This document shows positions 53,767 through 63,771 of a stretch of 64,000 nucleotides of DNA, in pieces. Under the pieces are notes generated by a model. That model saw nothing but the letters and a program-made list of their open reading frames with translations, did not search any database and had not been told where the DNA came from. The stretch is from Bradyrhizobium sp. CCBAU 53421 (GTDB lineage Bacteria > Pseudomonadota > Alphaproteobacteria > Rhizobiales > Xanthobacteraceae). Position 1 is the stretch's first letter. The number at the start of each line of letters is the position of its first letter. The stretch spans positions 9,195,050 through 9,259,049 of the forward strand of contig NZ_CP030047.1 of the NCBI RefSeq assembly GCF_015291625.1. Direction: 5' to 3'. The position numbers were made by a program, and so were the translations under genes.

Positions 53767-54864
53767 CTAATAATGACCGAACGCCACCGGGCGGAACGCC
53801 TGCAGCAATTGCTGGTCGAGCTTGCCGCCCATCTCCTCCATCATGGAGAACGCCTTGGCGTGGGTGAACTGCAGCCGGTAGGCGCGCTTCTCGACCAGGG
53901 CCGCATAGACATCGACGATCGTGGTGACGCGGACGATGTCGCTGATCTGGTTGCCGCTGAGGCCGTTCGGATAGCCGGTGCCGTCGAGGAATTCGTGGTG
54001 GTGCAGGATCACGTCGAGCATTTCCGGCGGGAAGCCGCCCTGCGCCGACAGCGCCTCGTAGCCGCGGCGCGGATGCTCGCGCATCTCGGCCATCTCCTCC
54101 ACCGTGAGCGCGCCGGGCTTGTCGAGCAGCGCGACCGGAACAAAGGCCTTGCCGACATCGTGCAGCAGCGCGGCGCGGGCGAGCCGGCGCTGGTCGTCCT
54201 CGCGCATGCCGAGATGCTGCGCGAAGGCGACCGCAAAGCCGGTCACGAACAGGCAATGGCGATAGGTCTCCTGGTGATGGCAGCCGACCGTGGTCAGCCA
54301 CTCGCGCAGCGAGTTGTGCTTGATCGCCTTCAGGATCTTGTTTTCGGCGGCGACGATGTCCTCGAACTTGAGCGGCTCGCCGGCGCGCATCCGCTCGAAC
54401 ATCTTGACCATGACGCCATGCGCGGCTTCGACGCCGCGGTTGAGCGCCTTGCCGCGATCGGTCTCGTCATAGCCGCTGTTGTCGGGGAACGCGGCGCGGA
54501 TGCGCTGCAGGAGGCCGCGCGCATCGAACGGCCGCGAGATGGTGTCGGTGGCGCCGAGCGCCCAGGCCTGCATCGAGGCGTGATGCAGCGCATCCGCCAG
54601 CACGAACAGCCGCGGCATCTCGCGATAGGCATCGGCCTGCAGCTTGGCGCGCACCATCTGCACGGCTTCGGGCGAGCGCAGGTTGATGTCGACGACGATG
54701 CCGGAGAGATCGTGCGCCGGCCGCTCGGGGATATCCGAGGTCAGAACGGTATCGACCTCGCCCACCGAGCGCAGGATGCTGGCGAGTTCGTTGCTCTGAT
54801 CGCTTCGATCTGACGCCAGCAGCAGGCGACGCTTCGAAGTCTGGTTATTGGCCAAGGCAGTCAT
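53767..54864 (-). CDS. HD-GYP domain protein with degenerate receiver-like front
   Basis: 365 residues. The C-terminal HD-GYP domain is complete at its core (RAALLHDVGKAFVPVALLD, VILHHHEFLDGTGYPNGLSG), as in cyclic-di-GMP phosphodiesterases. Residues 1-125 resemble a receiver: an Asp lies in GIVVDINLRS, but the usual switch Ser/Thr and the conserved Lys before Pro are not present (FVLADAL; SRPFDARG). It may therefore be a pseudo-receiver controlled by contacts rather than phosphorylation. Confidence 0.88.
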   Translation of the reverse strand: MTALANNQTSKRRLLLASDRSDQSNELASILRSVGEVDTVLTSDIPERPAHDLSGIVVDINLRSPEAVQMVRAKLQADAYREMPRLFVLADALHHASMQAWALGATDTISRPFDARGLLQRIRAAFPDNSGYDETDRGKALNRGVEAAHGVMVKMFERMRAGEPLKFEDIVAAENKILKAIKHNSLREWLTTVGCHHQETYRHCLFVTGFAVAFAQHLGMREDDQRRLARAALLHDVGKAFVPVALLDKPGALTVEEMAEMREHPRRGYEALSAQGGFPPEMLDVILHHHEFLDGTGYPNGLSGNQISDIVRVTTIVDVYAALVEKRAYRLQFTHAKAFSMMEEMGGKLDQQLLQAFRPVAFGHY

Positions 54865-55106
54865 GACATCCCCGTCGCGGTAACGACCGAGGGTGGACGC
54901 TAGCCGACGATGCGTTCCCTCCGGCTTAATGGGGATGCTGAACGACGGTTAAGCGCAATGGATACAATTTGAGCGACCGCCGAATCCGCCAGCAAATTCA
55001 GGCCGACCGAAAACGCATGCGGACGGCTGCAGCGCAGGCGAATCATGAATTTTTTGCAGCGTCATAGACGTCGACGCCACCGCCACCGGGCTGCCGCCCC
55101 CGGGAC
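54865..55106. other. Spacer, no gene seen
   Basis: About 240 bases upstream of the HD-GYP gene, up to the terminator of the molybdenum hydroxylase operon. I recognise no promoter with confidence. Confidence 0.4.
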
Positions 55107-55144
55107 AAAGAAAAACGCCGGAGAGCGGTTGAGCTCTCCGGCGT
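55107..55144 (-). terminator. Rho-independent terminator of the iorAB-like operon
   Basis: An 11-bp perfect stem (55115-55125 with 55134-55144, acgccggagag), eight-base loop, and on the minus strand a TTTTTCTTT run (55114-55107). Confidence 0.88.
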
Positions 55145-55162
55145 CCTCATTCGTTCAGATCA

Positions 55163-57448
55163 TCACGCCTTCATCGCAGCCTTGACGGCCTCCGCGGTGA
55201 TCGGCAGGCCGCGGACACGGGCGCCGACCGCGTTGAAGACGGCGTTGCCGATCGCCGGCGCCACCACGGTCACCGCGGGCTCGCCGACGCCGGTCGCCTT
55301 CTCGCCATTGGCGATGACGTTGACCGCGACTTCCGGCAGCTGGCTCATCCGAAGCGGCGTGTAGCTGTCGAAATTGGTCTGCTCGATGCCGCCGTCCTTC
55401 AACGTCGCCTTCTCGAACAGCGCCAGTGACATGCCCCACAGCGCCGCGCCCTCGACCTGGGCCCGGATGCCATCGGGATTCACCTGCGTACCAACGTCGG
55501 TCGCAACCGTCAGCTTCTTCACCGTCACCTCGCCCGACGGGGCGACGGCAACGTGGGCGACGCAGGCGGTCCAGCTCGCCGTGGCGCGCTCCTGCGACGA
55601 CACGCAGGCAACGCCCATGCCTTCGCCCTTGGGCAGCTGCTTGGTGCCGTAGCCGGCAAGACCCATCGCAGCGAGCAAGGTGTTGCGGAGGCGCTGCGCG
55701 CCGCCGTCATTCTTGCCCTTGCCGTCGAGCAGCGAGATGCGCAGCAGCGCCGGGTCCTTGCCGGTCGCATGCGCGATCTCGTCGATCATGCTTTCGACCG
55801 CCCAGAACGTCCAGCCCGGCGCCACCGAACGGAGCTGACCCGACGGAGTGGCGTTGTGCGCCATCTCGTTCTTGATCGCCCGCACATAGTGGTTCGGCAC
55901 GGTGTAGAAGAAGTCCGCGCCGTTCACCGTGAACGCGTCGAGCGGCCCCTTCTTGTCGACCGAGGGCGACAGGAAGTCGGGGATGCCCCAACGCTGGGTC
56001 GGCCAGGCGGAGACGACATCGTGGCTCAACGCGACGAGCTTGCCGTCGCCGTCCACGCCGGCCTTTACTTTTTGGTAGGTCAGCGGACGCGAGAAATCCA
56101 TCGTCATGTCGTTTTCGCGCGTGTAGATGACCTTGACCGGCTTGCCGACAGCCTTCGCTGCCTGCACCGCCGGCACCATCATGTCGGCGTCGAGACGCCG
56201 GCCGAAGCCGCCGCCCAGCCACATCTGATGCATCACCACGAACTTCGGATCGATCCCGGCGGCGCCGGCTGCAATCGCGCCGGAGCGCGTCGCGAACTGG
56301 TTGCCGGAATAGATGTGCAGGATGTCGCCCTTGAACTCCGCGGTGGCGTTCATCGGCTCCATCGGCGCATGGATGTTGATGTTGGTGGTGTAGTCCGCCT
56401 CCAGCACCTTGGCCGCCGAGCCGAAGGCTGCGTCGGGATCGCCGTCCTTGACGAAGAACTGGCCGGAATCGCTCAGTCCCTGAAGCCGCTTGGCTTCGGT
56501 GAGCAGCGATTCGCTCGACAGCTTGGCGTTCGGGCCGCCATCGTAGTCGATCTTCAGCGCCGCCGCCGCCTTCTTGGCGTTGGCATAGGTGTTGGCGACT
56601 GCGACGACCCAACCGGTCGTGGTCGTAGTCTTGTCGTCCAGGGTGACGGCCTTGATGAAGCCCGGCACCTTCTTGGCCGCGCTATCGTCCACCGACTTCA
56701 CGGTGGCGCCGTAGCGGACCGGCGGGGTGACCAGCGCGCCATAGACCATGCCCGGCAGCATCACGTCGATGCCATACTTGGCCGTGCCGTTGACCTTCAA
56801 CGGAATGTCGAGCTGCGGCACCGAAACGCCGATCATGGTGTACTGGTCGGGCGACTTCAGCTTGATCGCCTTCAGATCGTCCGCCGTGAAGGTCTTGGTC
56901 GCCTTGCCGCTCTTCACCACGTCGGCAAACGACATCGACTTCTTCGACTTCGGATGGCTGATCGTCGACGCGCGCACCACCAGCTCGCCGGCCGGCACGC
57001 CCATCGAGGCTGCCGCCGCCTCGGTCAATGCGATACGGCCGGCGGCGCCGGCGCGGCTCATGGCGTCGAAATTCATCATCGTCGACCAGCTGCCGCCGGT
57101 GATCTGCGCGCCCAGCACGGGATCGTTGAATTTCGGATCGTTGGAGGCGAGCTGAACCCGCATGTCCTTCCAGCTCGCGCCGAGCTCTTCGGCCACGATC
57201 TGCGCCATCGTCGAGGCAACGTGCTGGCCCATGTCGGCCTTGCCGCAGGTCACGGTGACGAGACCGTCGGGCGCGATCGCGTACCAGACGCTCGGCTCGA
57301 AATTGGCGGGTGCGGGCGCCGCAAGCGCCTGATCGATCCCGGACCCGGCGTAGCCGAGCACGAGGCCGGTTGCGGCGGTGCCGACCAGGAAGGAACGGCG
57401 GCTGAGATCGGTCGTCTCAGGAGCGAGGTTTTTCACGTGCTTGTTCAT
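55163..57448 (-). CDS. Molybdopterin-binding subunit of an aldehyde/isoquinoline oxidoreductase
   Basis: 761 residues from the ATG at 57448, overlapping the upstream stop (ATGA). A Tat signal ([20 protein letters not shown]) sends it to the periplasm. Two molybdenum-domain halves follow, with [49 protein letters not shown], and the late [15 protein letters not shown] and [18 protein letters not shown] (active-site Glu region). It forms a two-subunit enzyme with the 2Fe-2S protein; no FAD subunit is present, as in IorAB. Substrate is probably an aldehyde or N-heterocycle. Confidence 0.92.
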   Translation of the reverse strand: MNKHVKNLAPETTDLSRRSFLVGTAATGLVLGYAGSGIDQALAAPAPANFEPSVWYAIAPDGLVTVTCGKADMGQHVASTMAQIVAEELGASWKDMRVQLASNDPKFNDPVLGAQITGGSWSTMMNFDAMSRAGAAGRIALTEAAAASMGVPAGELVVRASTISHPKSKKSMSFADVVKSGKATKTFTADDLKAIKLKSPDQYTMIGVSVPQLDIPLKVNGTAKYGIDVMLPGMVYGALVTPPVRYGATVKSVDDSAAKKVPGFIKAVTLDDKTTTTTGWVVAVANTYANAKKAAAALKIDYDGGPNAKLSSESLLTEAKRLQGLSDSGQFFVKDGDPDAAFGSAAKVLEADYTTNINIHAPMEPMNATAEFKGDILHIYSGNQFATRSGAIAAGAAGIDPKFVVMHQMWLGGGFGRRLDADMMVPAVQAAKAVGKPVKVIYTRENDMTMDFSRPLTYQKVKAGVDGDGKLVALSHDVVSAWPTQRWGIPDFLSPSVDKKGPLDAFTVNGADFFYTVPNHYVRAIKNEMAHNATPSGQLRSVAPGWTFWAVESMIDEIAHATGKDPALLRISLLDGKGKNDGGAQRLRNTLLAAMGLAGYGTKQLPKGEGMGVACVSSQERATASWTACVAHVAVAPSGEVTVKKLTVATDVGTQVNPDGIRAQVEGAALWGMSLALFEKATLKDGGIEQTNFDSYTPLRMSQLPEVAVNVIANGEKATGVGEPAVTVVAPAIGNAVFNAVGARVRGLPITAEAVKAAMKA

Positions 57449-57936
57449 GTGGCCCTCCGCTCGGATCCGGTGGCCGATGCGGTGCGCATGTCGGACGCAG
57501 CGCGCATGATCGCCTTCTGGATTCGTGAATAGGTCATGCAACGGCAGAGATTGCCGTCCATATGCGCGACCACTTCTTCCTTCGTCGGGTTGGTGTTCTT
57601 CGACAGCAGCGCTGCCGCCTGCATGATCTGGCCGGACTGGCAGTAGCCGCATTGCGGCACCTGCTCGGCGACCCAGGCCTTCTGCAAGGGATGATCGCCC
57701 TTGGCGGAGAGGCCTTCGATGGTGGTGATCTTCTTGCCGACGGCGTCGGCGAGCGAGGTCTGGCAGGACCGCACCGCTTCGCCGTTGAGGTGAACCGTGC
57801 AGGCGCCACAGAGACCGGCGCCGCACCCGAATTTGGTGCCCGTCATCTGCAATTGCTCGCGGATGACCCACAGCAGCGGCGTGTCATTGGCCGCCTCGAC
57901 GGACATATTCCGTCCGTTGATATTGAGATTTGGCAT
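57445..57936 (-). CDS. (2Fe-2S) subunit of the molybdenum hydroxylase (IorA-like)
   Basis: 163 residues. Plant-type cluster [21 protein letters not shown] and the second helical cluster [17 protein letters not shown], then [15 protein letters not shown]. It passes electrons from the Mo site to an outside acceptor, probably a cytochrome. First gene of the two-gene operon. Confidence 0.93.
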   Translation of the reverse strand: MPNLNINGRNMSVEAANDTPLLWVIREQLQMTGTKFGCGAGLCGACTVHLNGEAVRSCQTSLADAVGKKITTIEGLSAKGDHPLQKAWVAEQVPQCGYCQSGQIMQAAALLSKNTNPTKEEVVAHMDGNLCRCMTYSRIQKAIMRAASDMRTASATGSERRAT

Positions 57937-58223
57937 CTCTCTCCCCTTCCGGTGTAGGAAGCCGCTTACGGCGGCAACTCACTGTTGGGTCTTGGCTGGC
58001 GCCCACCGGGTAAGCGACAGTTGCCGAAACAATGATCCGGTTCCCGGCTGGAGGCAATCCAATTTGGAATTGCTCGAAAGGAATAAATTTCAGAAACTGC
58101 CGGTTGTGCGATGCGGCAACGGCATGAAGCTTTTGAAATGCCAGTATTGATGCCGTATCGATCACTCCTACCAAGGTCGGTAGCGCTGCCGGACCCGACA
58201 TCGACAACAGAAGGAGCCCGTCA
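57937..58223. other. Divergent spacer, no gene seen
   Basis: About 290 bases between the hydroxylase operon and the hydrolase gene. Somewhat AT-rich around 58060-58140; no clear operator. Confidence 0.35.
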
Positions 58224-59009
58224 ATGGCCAAGCTCAACCGTAGCGGCGTCGATATCTACTACGAGATTCACGGCAGCGGCCCTCCCCTGATCCTGACCCA
58301 CGGCTATTCGTCGACGTCTGCGATGTGGCAGGGCCAGATCGAGGCGCTGTCGAAGCGATACAGACTGATCCTGTGGGACATGCGCGGGCACGGCCAGTCC
58401 GACTATCCCGACAATCCGGATGCCTATAGTGAAGCCCTGACCGTGGGCGACATCGCCGCCCTGCTCGACGTCGCCGGCGCCGATCAGGCAATCGTCGGCG
58501 GCCTGTCGCTCGGCGGCTACATGTCGCTCGCCTTTCATCGCGCCCATCCGGAGCGGGTGCGCGCGCTCTTGATCATCGACACCGGCCCGGGCTTCAAGAA
58601 GGACGACGCCCGCGAGGCCTGGAACACGCGCGCCCGCGACACCGGCGACCGGTTCGACCGCGAAGGGCTCGAGGTGCTGAAGTCGGCGAGCGCCGAGCGC
58701 GCGTCGGTCACGCATCGGAGCGCCAAGGGACTGGCCCTCGCCGCGCGCGGCATGCTTGCGCAGCGCGATGCGCAGGTGATCGAGTCGTTGCCGGGGATCA
58801 AGGTGCCGTCGCTGGTTGTGGTCGGCGCCGACGACACGCCGTTCCTGGCGGCGTCCGATTACATGGCGACGAAGATCCCCGGCGCGCAGAAGGCAGTGAT
58901 CCCGAACGCCGGCCATGCCGTCAACATCGACCAACCGCAGGCCTTCATCGCCGCCGTGCTGCCGTTCCTGGATCGCCTCGAGGCCGGCGCACCGAAGGCC
59001 GCGTCATGA
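58224..59009 (+). CDS. Alpha/beta hydrolase (cytosolic)
   Basis: 261 residues, ATG at 58224 after AAGGAG. DIYYEIHGSGPPLILTHGYS, WDMRGHGQSD, the elbow VGGLSLGGYMSLAFH (Ser), VVVGADDTPF (Asp) and PNAGHAVNIDQP (His) give a full triad. Close in feel to 3-oxoadipate enol-lactonase/haloperoxidase-type hydrolases. It overlaps the next gene as ATGA. Confidence 0.9.
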   Translation: MAKLNRSGVDIYYEIHGSGPPLILTHGYSSTSAMWQGQIEALSKRYRLILWDMRGHGQSDYPDNPDAYSEALTVGDIAALLDVAGADQAIVGGLSLGGYMSLAFHRAHPERVRALLIIDTGPGFKKDDAREAWNTRARDTGDRFDREGLEVLKSASAERASVTHRSAKGLALAARGMLAQRDAQVIESLPGIKVPSLVVVGADDTPFLAASDYMATKIPGAQKAVIPNAGHAVNIDQPQAFIAAVLPFLDRLEAGAPKAAS

Positions 59010-59341
59010 AGACGATCGCCATTGCCTTGTTGTTGACTGTGGCCACGACAGCAGCAAGCGCGCAGAAGCTGCCGTTCGTAACGGCCCCGTCCACTTTCAC
59101 CGCGACGCTGTCAAACACCACGCCTCTGGCATTCGGGATGGGAGTCGCGGACGCGCAGCGCGCGCTCGGCACGCCATTCACATATGTGAGCGGCCGGCCC
59201 GGCAACGAGATCTTCCTGACCTTCCGCGACCTCGGCGGCAGCGGGCTGTTTCCGCATCATGACCGCCTCTTCCTGCAATTCCGCAAGCACCGGCTGACCG
59301 GCTGGAAGGCCGACTGGGGCGAGAACTGGATGTGGCGCTAA
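59006..59341 (+). CDS. Small exported protein of unknown function
   Basis: 111 residues. Signal peptide MKTIAIALLLTVATTAASAQ; the mature part has PLAFGMGVADAQRALGTPFT and ends KADWGENWMWR. The central segment resembles SmpA/OmlA-type 'ALGTP' folds, but I cannot assign it. Translation is coupled to the hydrolase upstream. Confidence 0.7.
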   Translation: MKTIAIALLLTVATTAASAQKLPFVTAPSTFTATLSNTTPLAFGMGVADAQRALGTPFTYVSGRPGNEIFLTFRDLGGSGLFPHHDRLFLQFRKHRLTGWKADWGENWMWR

Positions 59342-59391
59342 CCCTCATCATCGAAAGCTTCATGCAACCCCCAACATGACAAGGCTGGACC

Positions 59392-60066
59392 ATGGGACAA
59401 GACATCAGACTGAAAGCTGCGGACGGATTTGAACTCGGCGCCTATCGCGCCGATCCCGCCGGTGCGCCGAAGGGCGCGGTCGTCGTGATCCAGGAGATAT
59501 TCGGCGTCAACCACCACATCCGCTCGGTCTGCGACCGGCTGGCGAAGGAAGGCTATGTCGCGATTGCGCCGTCGATCTTCGACCGCATCACGCCGAACTT
59601 CCAGAGCGGCTATTCACCCGATGAAGTCGCCGAGGCGCGGAAATTCGTCGCCAATCCGGATTTTGCCGCGATGCTGCGCGACAGCCAGGCGGCGATCGAC
59701 GCGGTGAAGGCGGTCGGGCCGGTCGGCATCATCGGCTTCTGCCTCGGCGGCAGCATCGCCTATGCGGCTGCTACCAAATTGACCGGCCTGTCGGCTGCGA
59801 TTGGCTATTACGGCGGCGCCATCATCCGCTTCGCCGACGACAAACCGACGGTGCCGACGCAGCTGCATTTCGGCGAGAAGGATGCCGGCATTCCCTTGAG
59901 CGATGTCGAAACTATCAAGTCGAAGCGGCCCGAGGTCGAGGTCTTCATCTATCCGGGCGCGCAGCACGGCTTCCATTGCGACGAGCGCGCAAGCTACGAC
60001 AAGGCCAGCGCCGACACCGCCTGGCCGCGCAGCATGGAATTTTTCGGGAAGCATTTGAAGCGGTGA
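59392..60066 (+). CDS. Dienelactone hydrolase family protein
   Basis: 224 residues: VVVIQEIFGVNHHIRSVCDR, the Cys elbow GIIGFCLGGSIAYAAA, FGEKDAGIPL (Asp) and YPGAQHGFHCDERAS (His) form the Cys-Asp-His triad of DLH. Native substrates are dienelactones from chloroaromatic breakdown, though most genomic copies are unassigned. Same direction as the hydrolase pair upstream (50-base gap). Confidence 0.92.
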   Translation: MGQDIRLKAADGFELGAYRADPAGAPKGAVVVIQEIFGVNHHIRSVCDRLAKEGYVAIAPSIFDRITPNFQSGYSPDEVAEARKFVANPDFAAMLRDSQAAIDAVKAVGPVGIIGFCLGGSIAYAAATKLTGLSAAIGYYGGAIIRFADDKPTVPTQLHFGEKDAGIPLSDVETIKSKRPEVEVFIYPGAQHGFHCDERASYDKASADTAWPRSMEFFGKHLKR

Positions 60067-60076
60067 TGTTGCAAGC

Positions 60077-60157
60077 GTCATTCCGGGATGGTGCGCAAGC
60101 ACCAGACCCGGAATCTCGAGATCCCGGGTTCGATGCTGCGCATCGCCCCGGGATGAC
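60077..60157. repeat. Palindromic repeat, gtcattccggga family
   Basis: gtcattccggg at left and cccgggatgac at right pair; ctcgagatcccgggttcgat lies in the middle. It sits between convergent genes (DLH and polysaccharide export) and closely matches 46594-46672. Confidence 0.8.
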
Positions 60158-60175
60158 GAAGGACGTTGTCCTTCG

Positions 60176-60937
60176 TCAGAACCAGCGCTCGCCGACGAAC
60201 ACCGTATCGCCCGGGCTCATCGGCGTGCCCAGCGGCACCACGAAGCGGCCGGCGCCGGACGCATCGGTATGCGTCAGCGTCACGCTGTCGCGGCGGGCAC
60301 GCGGCGAGAAGCCGCCGGCGATCGCGACCGCGCTTTCGACGGTCATGTTCGGCACGTAGGGATACTGGCCGGGAGCCTGGACTTCGCCGAGGATGAAGAA
60401 CGGCCGGTAGGACTCGATCTCGACCGCCACCGAAGGCTCGCGGATGAAGCCGTTGCGCAGCCGCGCCGAGATTTCACCGGCGAGCCCGGCCGGCGTGCGG
60501 CCGCGCGCCGGCACCGAGCCGATCAGCGGCATGGTGATCGAACCCGCAGCGTCGATGGCATAGGAGTTGGTCAGACCTTCCTGGCCGTAGACCACGACGC
60601 GGAGCTTGTCGCCCGGGCCGAGATGATAGGAGTTGTCGTAACCGGCAGGGCCACCCGGTGCGGCGGCATAAACCACCGGGGCGGCGACCGGCGCGGCATA
60701 GCCATACCCTGGAGAAGCGCTGGCGAAGGCGGAACGCAATGCGCTGATGGCACCGCCGCCTCCGTCGGCAACCGGAGCCGGTGCGTAGGCCGGGCCGTAG
60801 GTGACGGCATCGACACCTTGCGGGCCCAAACCTTGCGGGCCCATGGCAACCGGACCCGACGTGCTCATGCAGCCAGACAGCGCGAGCGCAGCCACAACGG
60901 CAGTGATCGGCAATCGTAACGCGCGTGCAACCGGCAC
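60176..60937 (-). CDS. Polysaccharide export lipoprotein (Wza/SLBB type), GTG start
   Basis: 253 residues from a GTG at 60937 (GGATAGG upstream). Lipobox at LALSGC, a Gly/Ala/Pro-rich linker, the Poly_export domain (YHLGPGDKLRVVVYGQEGLT, SITMPLIGSVPARGRTPAGL) and an SLBB domain (FFILGEVQAPGQYPYVPNMT). Such proteins form the outer-membrane exit for polysaccharides, but no glycan cluster is adjacent. Confidence 0.88.
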   Translation of the reverse strand: MPVARALRLPITAVVAALALSGCMSTSGPVAMGPQGLGPQGVDAVTYGPAYAPAPVADGGGGAISALRSAFASASPGYGYAAPVAAPVVYAAAPGGPAGYDNSYHLGPGDKLRVVVYGQEGLTNSYAIDAAGSITMPLIGSVPARGRTPAGLAGEISARLRNGFIREPSVAVEIESYRPFFILGEVQAPGQYPYVPNMTVESAVAIAGGFSPRARRDSVTLTHTDASGAGRFVVPLGTPMSPGDTVFVGERWF

Positions 60938-61064
60938 CGGACCTATCCCTCAACGGCGAGACAGGCCCAGTCTTGCACCACTTATGGTTAACAAAGGGTT
61001 TTCGCGAACCAAGCAGGGAGCCGGAAAGCCCGCCTCCCCCTCGATTTAGAGCATAACCAGAAGA

Positions 61065-61724
61065 TCAGGCGGCGGTGACGCCGACGCCGATCGGGCAGGA
61101 CACGCCGGTGCCGCCGAGCCCGCAATAGCCCGCCGGATTCTTGGCGAGGTACTGCTGGTGATAGTCCTCGGCGAAGTAGAACTCGCCAGCCGGCGCCACT
61201 TCCGTCGTGATCGCGCCGAGCCCCTTGGCGGCAAGTGCCTTCTGATACATCGCCTGCGACGCATCCGCGGCTTTGCGCTGCGCGTCGCTGAACGTGTAGA
61301 TCGCGGAACGATACTGCGTGCCGATGTCGTTGCCCTGGCGCATGCCCTGCGTCGGGTTGTGGTTCTCCCAGAACGTCTTCAGCAGCTTCTCGTAGGAGAT
61401 CTTCTTCGGGTCGAACACGACCAGCACGACTTCGGTGTGGCCGGTGCGTCCCGAGCAGACCTCTTCATAGGTCGGGTTCGGCGTGTGGCCGCCGGCATAG
61501 CCGACCGCCGTGGTGTAGATTCCGTCGCCGAGTTCCCAGAACTTCCGTTCCGCGCCCCAGAAGCAGCCGAGCCCGAACACGGCCTGCTCGAGGCCTTGCG
61601 GATAGGGCGTCGTCAATTTGCTGCCATTGACGAAATGCGTGGTCGCGGTCGGGATCGGCGTCGCGCGGCCCGGCAGCGCCTCGGCGGCGCTAGGCAACGC
61701 GGTGGTCTTGCGCATGAACAACAT
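61065..61724 (-). CDS. msrA: Peptide-methionine (S)-S-oxide reductase
   Basis: 219 residues from the ATG at 61724 (GGAGG upstream). [18 protein letters not shown] holds the catalytic Cys, then [43 protein letters not shown] and resolving cysteines near the end ([13 protein letters not shown]). It repairs oxidised methionine in proteins. Confidence 0.96.
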   Translation of the reverse strand: MLFMRKTTALPSAAEALPGRATPIPTATTHFVNGSKLTTPYPQGLEQAVFGLGCFWGAERKFWELGDGIYTTAVGYAGGHTPNPTYEEVCSGRTGHTEVVLVVFDPKKISYEKLLKTFWENHNPTQGMRQGNDIGTQYRSAIYTFSDAQRKAADASQAMYQKALAAKGLGAITTEVAPAGEFYFAEDYHQQYLAKNPAGYCGLGGTGVSCPIGVGVTAA

Positions 61725-61864
61725 GGATACCTCCAGGCGGGACATCGGCCGACGCGGCAACGGCCTGCGGGCCGGCTGTCACCTATATATGTCCTTACGC
61801 AGATGATGGCATCCCCGTTACTGACGCCCGCGGCCAAGGGGAGCTCGATAGGGCTGCAGCGGGC

Positions 61865-62182
61865 TCAGTCGCGCGCGTAGCCGATCAGCGGCTTGCGCGG
61901 CCGGAACAGGATCATCAGCAGGATGCCGGCAATGCCGAGCACCGCGAACACCGGCTGCTCCAGCAGCACGCGGATCACGTCGTTCCAGAGCCAGGGCGCG
62001 AGGCGATCCGCCCAGGCATGGAACGCCTGCTGGCTCGACTGGTGGATATCGTTCCAGAACTGGCCGAATTGGGTGAACCGCAGGCTCTGGTCGGCGACGT
62101 AACGGGCCCCGTCATAGACCATGAAGATGAAACTGCCGGCCAGCAGCAAAAGGCCGATCAGGCGGAAAAAGCCGCGGATCAT
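61865..62182 (-). CDS. Small two-helix membrane protein
   Basis: 105 residues. N-terminal helix (IRGFFRLIGLLLLAGSFIFM) and C-terminal helix (PVFAVLGIAGILLMILFRPR) flank a polar, Trp-rich centre (FWNDIHQSSQQAFHAWADRL). No family I can name; function unknown. Confidence 0.75.
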   Translation of the reverse strand: MIRGFFRLIGLLLLAGSFIFMVYDGARYVADQSLRFTQFGQFWNDIHQSSQQAFHAWADRLAPWLWNDVIRVLLEQPVFAVLGIAGILLMILFRPRKPLIGYARD

Positions 62183-62554
62183 GCGTCACCCTAACTCCCT
62201 GTCGCGCCCCGCGCGTCGTCAGGCCATACCGGGCGCCCCCGGGAAATTCAACCTCTTCAGCGGCTTATCCGGCCCTCGCGAGGCCGATTTCGGCCCTTTT
62301 TCGGTCCCGAAAGCGTTGACGGTTAAGCCTGCGCCATCTATAAGACCGGCCGATGGCGGCGGGCGCAATCCTGCCGCCGCTGTTCTTTGGACAGTGCCGC
62401 ATGCGGGGGCAGCATTTTGCGCTCTTCGCATGGCGGCCTCAAGGACACCCAAGAAAACCACCTTGGACAAATACATCAGAGTTGAGATTTGAACCGGCCG
62501 GTGCGCGCAAGCCCGACCACCGAGCGATCACCGCCGAAGGACAGTTAGAGAACC
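62183..62554. other. rpsT leader region
   Basis: About 370 bases with the rpsT promoter at 62316-62344. The transcript would carry about 200 bases of leader before the rpsT start, which is long for a ribosomal protein gene; no riboswitch class recognised. Confidence 0.55.
62316..62344 (+). promoter_or_regulatory. Promoter of rpsT
   Basis: -35 TTGACG (62316-62321), 17-base spacer, -10 TATAAG (62339-62344). Transcription should begin near 62351. Confidence 0.75.
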
Positions 62555-62821
62555 ATGGCCAACACCACCTCCGCCAAGAAGGCGACCCGCAAGATTGCCC
62601 GCCGCACCATCGTCAACAAGTCGCGCCGCACGCAGATGCGTGGCGCGGTGCGCACCGTCGAGGAAGCGATCAAGAGCGGCGACCGCGAGGCGGCACTGAA
62701 GGCGATGAGCCGCGCCGAGCCCGAGCTGATGAAGGCAGCGCAGCGCAACATCATTCACAAGAACAACGCGAGCCGTAAGGTGTCGCGTCTCTCGCAGCGG
62801 ATCGCCAAGCTCGCGAAGTAA
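62555..62821 (+). CDS. rpsT: 30S ribosomal protein S20
   Basis: 88 residues: [56 protein letters not shown]. It binds 16S rRNA in the small-subunit body. In Rhizobiales rpsT commonly lies directly upstream of dnaA, which fits the origin-like DNA that follows. Confidence 0.98.
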   Translation: MANTTSAKKATRKIARRTIVNKSRRTQMRGAVRTVEEAIKSGDREAALKAMSRAEPELMKAAQRNIIHKNNASRKVSRLSQRIAKLAK

Positions 62822-62881
62822 GAAGTAAGCTCGCCGAGCAAAGCTCGGCACGCAAGCTGACTGAAGAACACATTGTCACGA

Positions 62882-62913
62882 AGCCCGGCTCGCGCCGGGC
62901 TTTTTGTTTTTGT
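62882..62913 (+). terminator. Rho-independent terminator of rpsT
   Basis: Stem agcccggc / gccgggct around a tcgc loop, followed by tttttgtttttg. Confidence 0.9.
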
Positions 62914-63771
62914 CTCGCATTTTGTCGTGGAAGTTTCATAGCGCGAGAAGAGCAGGCGTTGCCGCGCAACGAACTGCGTGTCATGTTTCGTCGCGTCCGT
63001 AGTTCTACCGGCTCAATATGCTTAATGCGTCGCACTCGCGCACAGATTGTTCTGCGCTAAGCTAGATAGATGGAATAGCGCGCGACGTTTTCGCGTTGAA
63101 AATTGCGACGCGGGTTACCCTGCAAAAGTAATCGAGAAAAATGACGTCTCGCGAGTTACTTATGCACATAGCGCTGAACAGCGATTGGAAAAATGACCGG
63201 CGCGAGACCAAATGTAAATTTTCTATGAAAAATTTTTGGTATTGCACCGTCGTTTGTGACACGCGTGAATCTGTGCGCTGATTCAAAAACTTGCTTTCGC
63301 AACTCAGCGTCGGCAACGCCGCAACAGTCGCGAAGAGTCTCGATCCCCGTCGAATCCACGGATTGTCAGAAAATACGCTTGGTGTATTTATTTCTTGTTC
63401 GCGACGCCCACGGCTCTCCAGATCAGCGCGGTTTGAGACCCAGGGGCGGACGCACAAATCGGCGGCGGTGTGTGCGTTAGCGACGCTTTCCAAAGCGAAG
63501 CTGGATTGACGGCTCATAGCGATATGAGGGCGGTCGGCCTGTGTCAAAATTTCTCCGGCGATGTCCCCGGCAATTTGGGGGATCGAACAAGAGAGACCAG
63601 GGCGTCAGTCGGAATCCGGCGGCGGGAACGCGGCGCGAGCGAACGGGTTGACGACGACACGCGGCGGCGAAGCGCCGGGCATCTCGGTGTTCGGTAGCGG
63701 CAGTTCGAATTTGAAGACACGAGCAAGCTGACAACTTGCCGCGATACGTCGCGGCGGGAGGGGGAGGACTT
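62914..63771. other. Non-coding region, likely oriC/dnaA upstream DNA
   Basis: No credible large gene. It holds one consensus DnaA box (63160-63168), AT-rich DNA at about 63186-63245 (aaatgtaaattttctatg) and four GANTC sites within 90 bases (63267, 63280, 63335, 63352). Frames on both strands here have poor composition. Confidence 0.55.
63160..63168 (+). promoter_or_regulatory. DnaA box
   Basis: ttatgcaca fits the consensus TTATNCACA exactly. It lies 340 bases behind rpsT, next to AT-rich DNA. Confidence 0.65.

Noticed and set aside
63062..63547. 161-codon minus-strand frame in the region behind rpsT
   Set aside because: Composition is atypical, there is no ribosome-binding site, and it covers the DnaA box and GANTC cluster, which fit regulatory DNA better.
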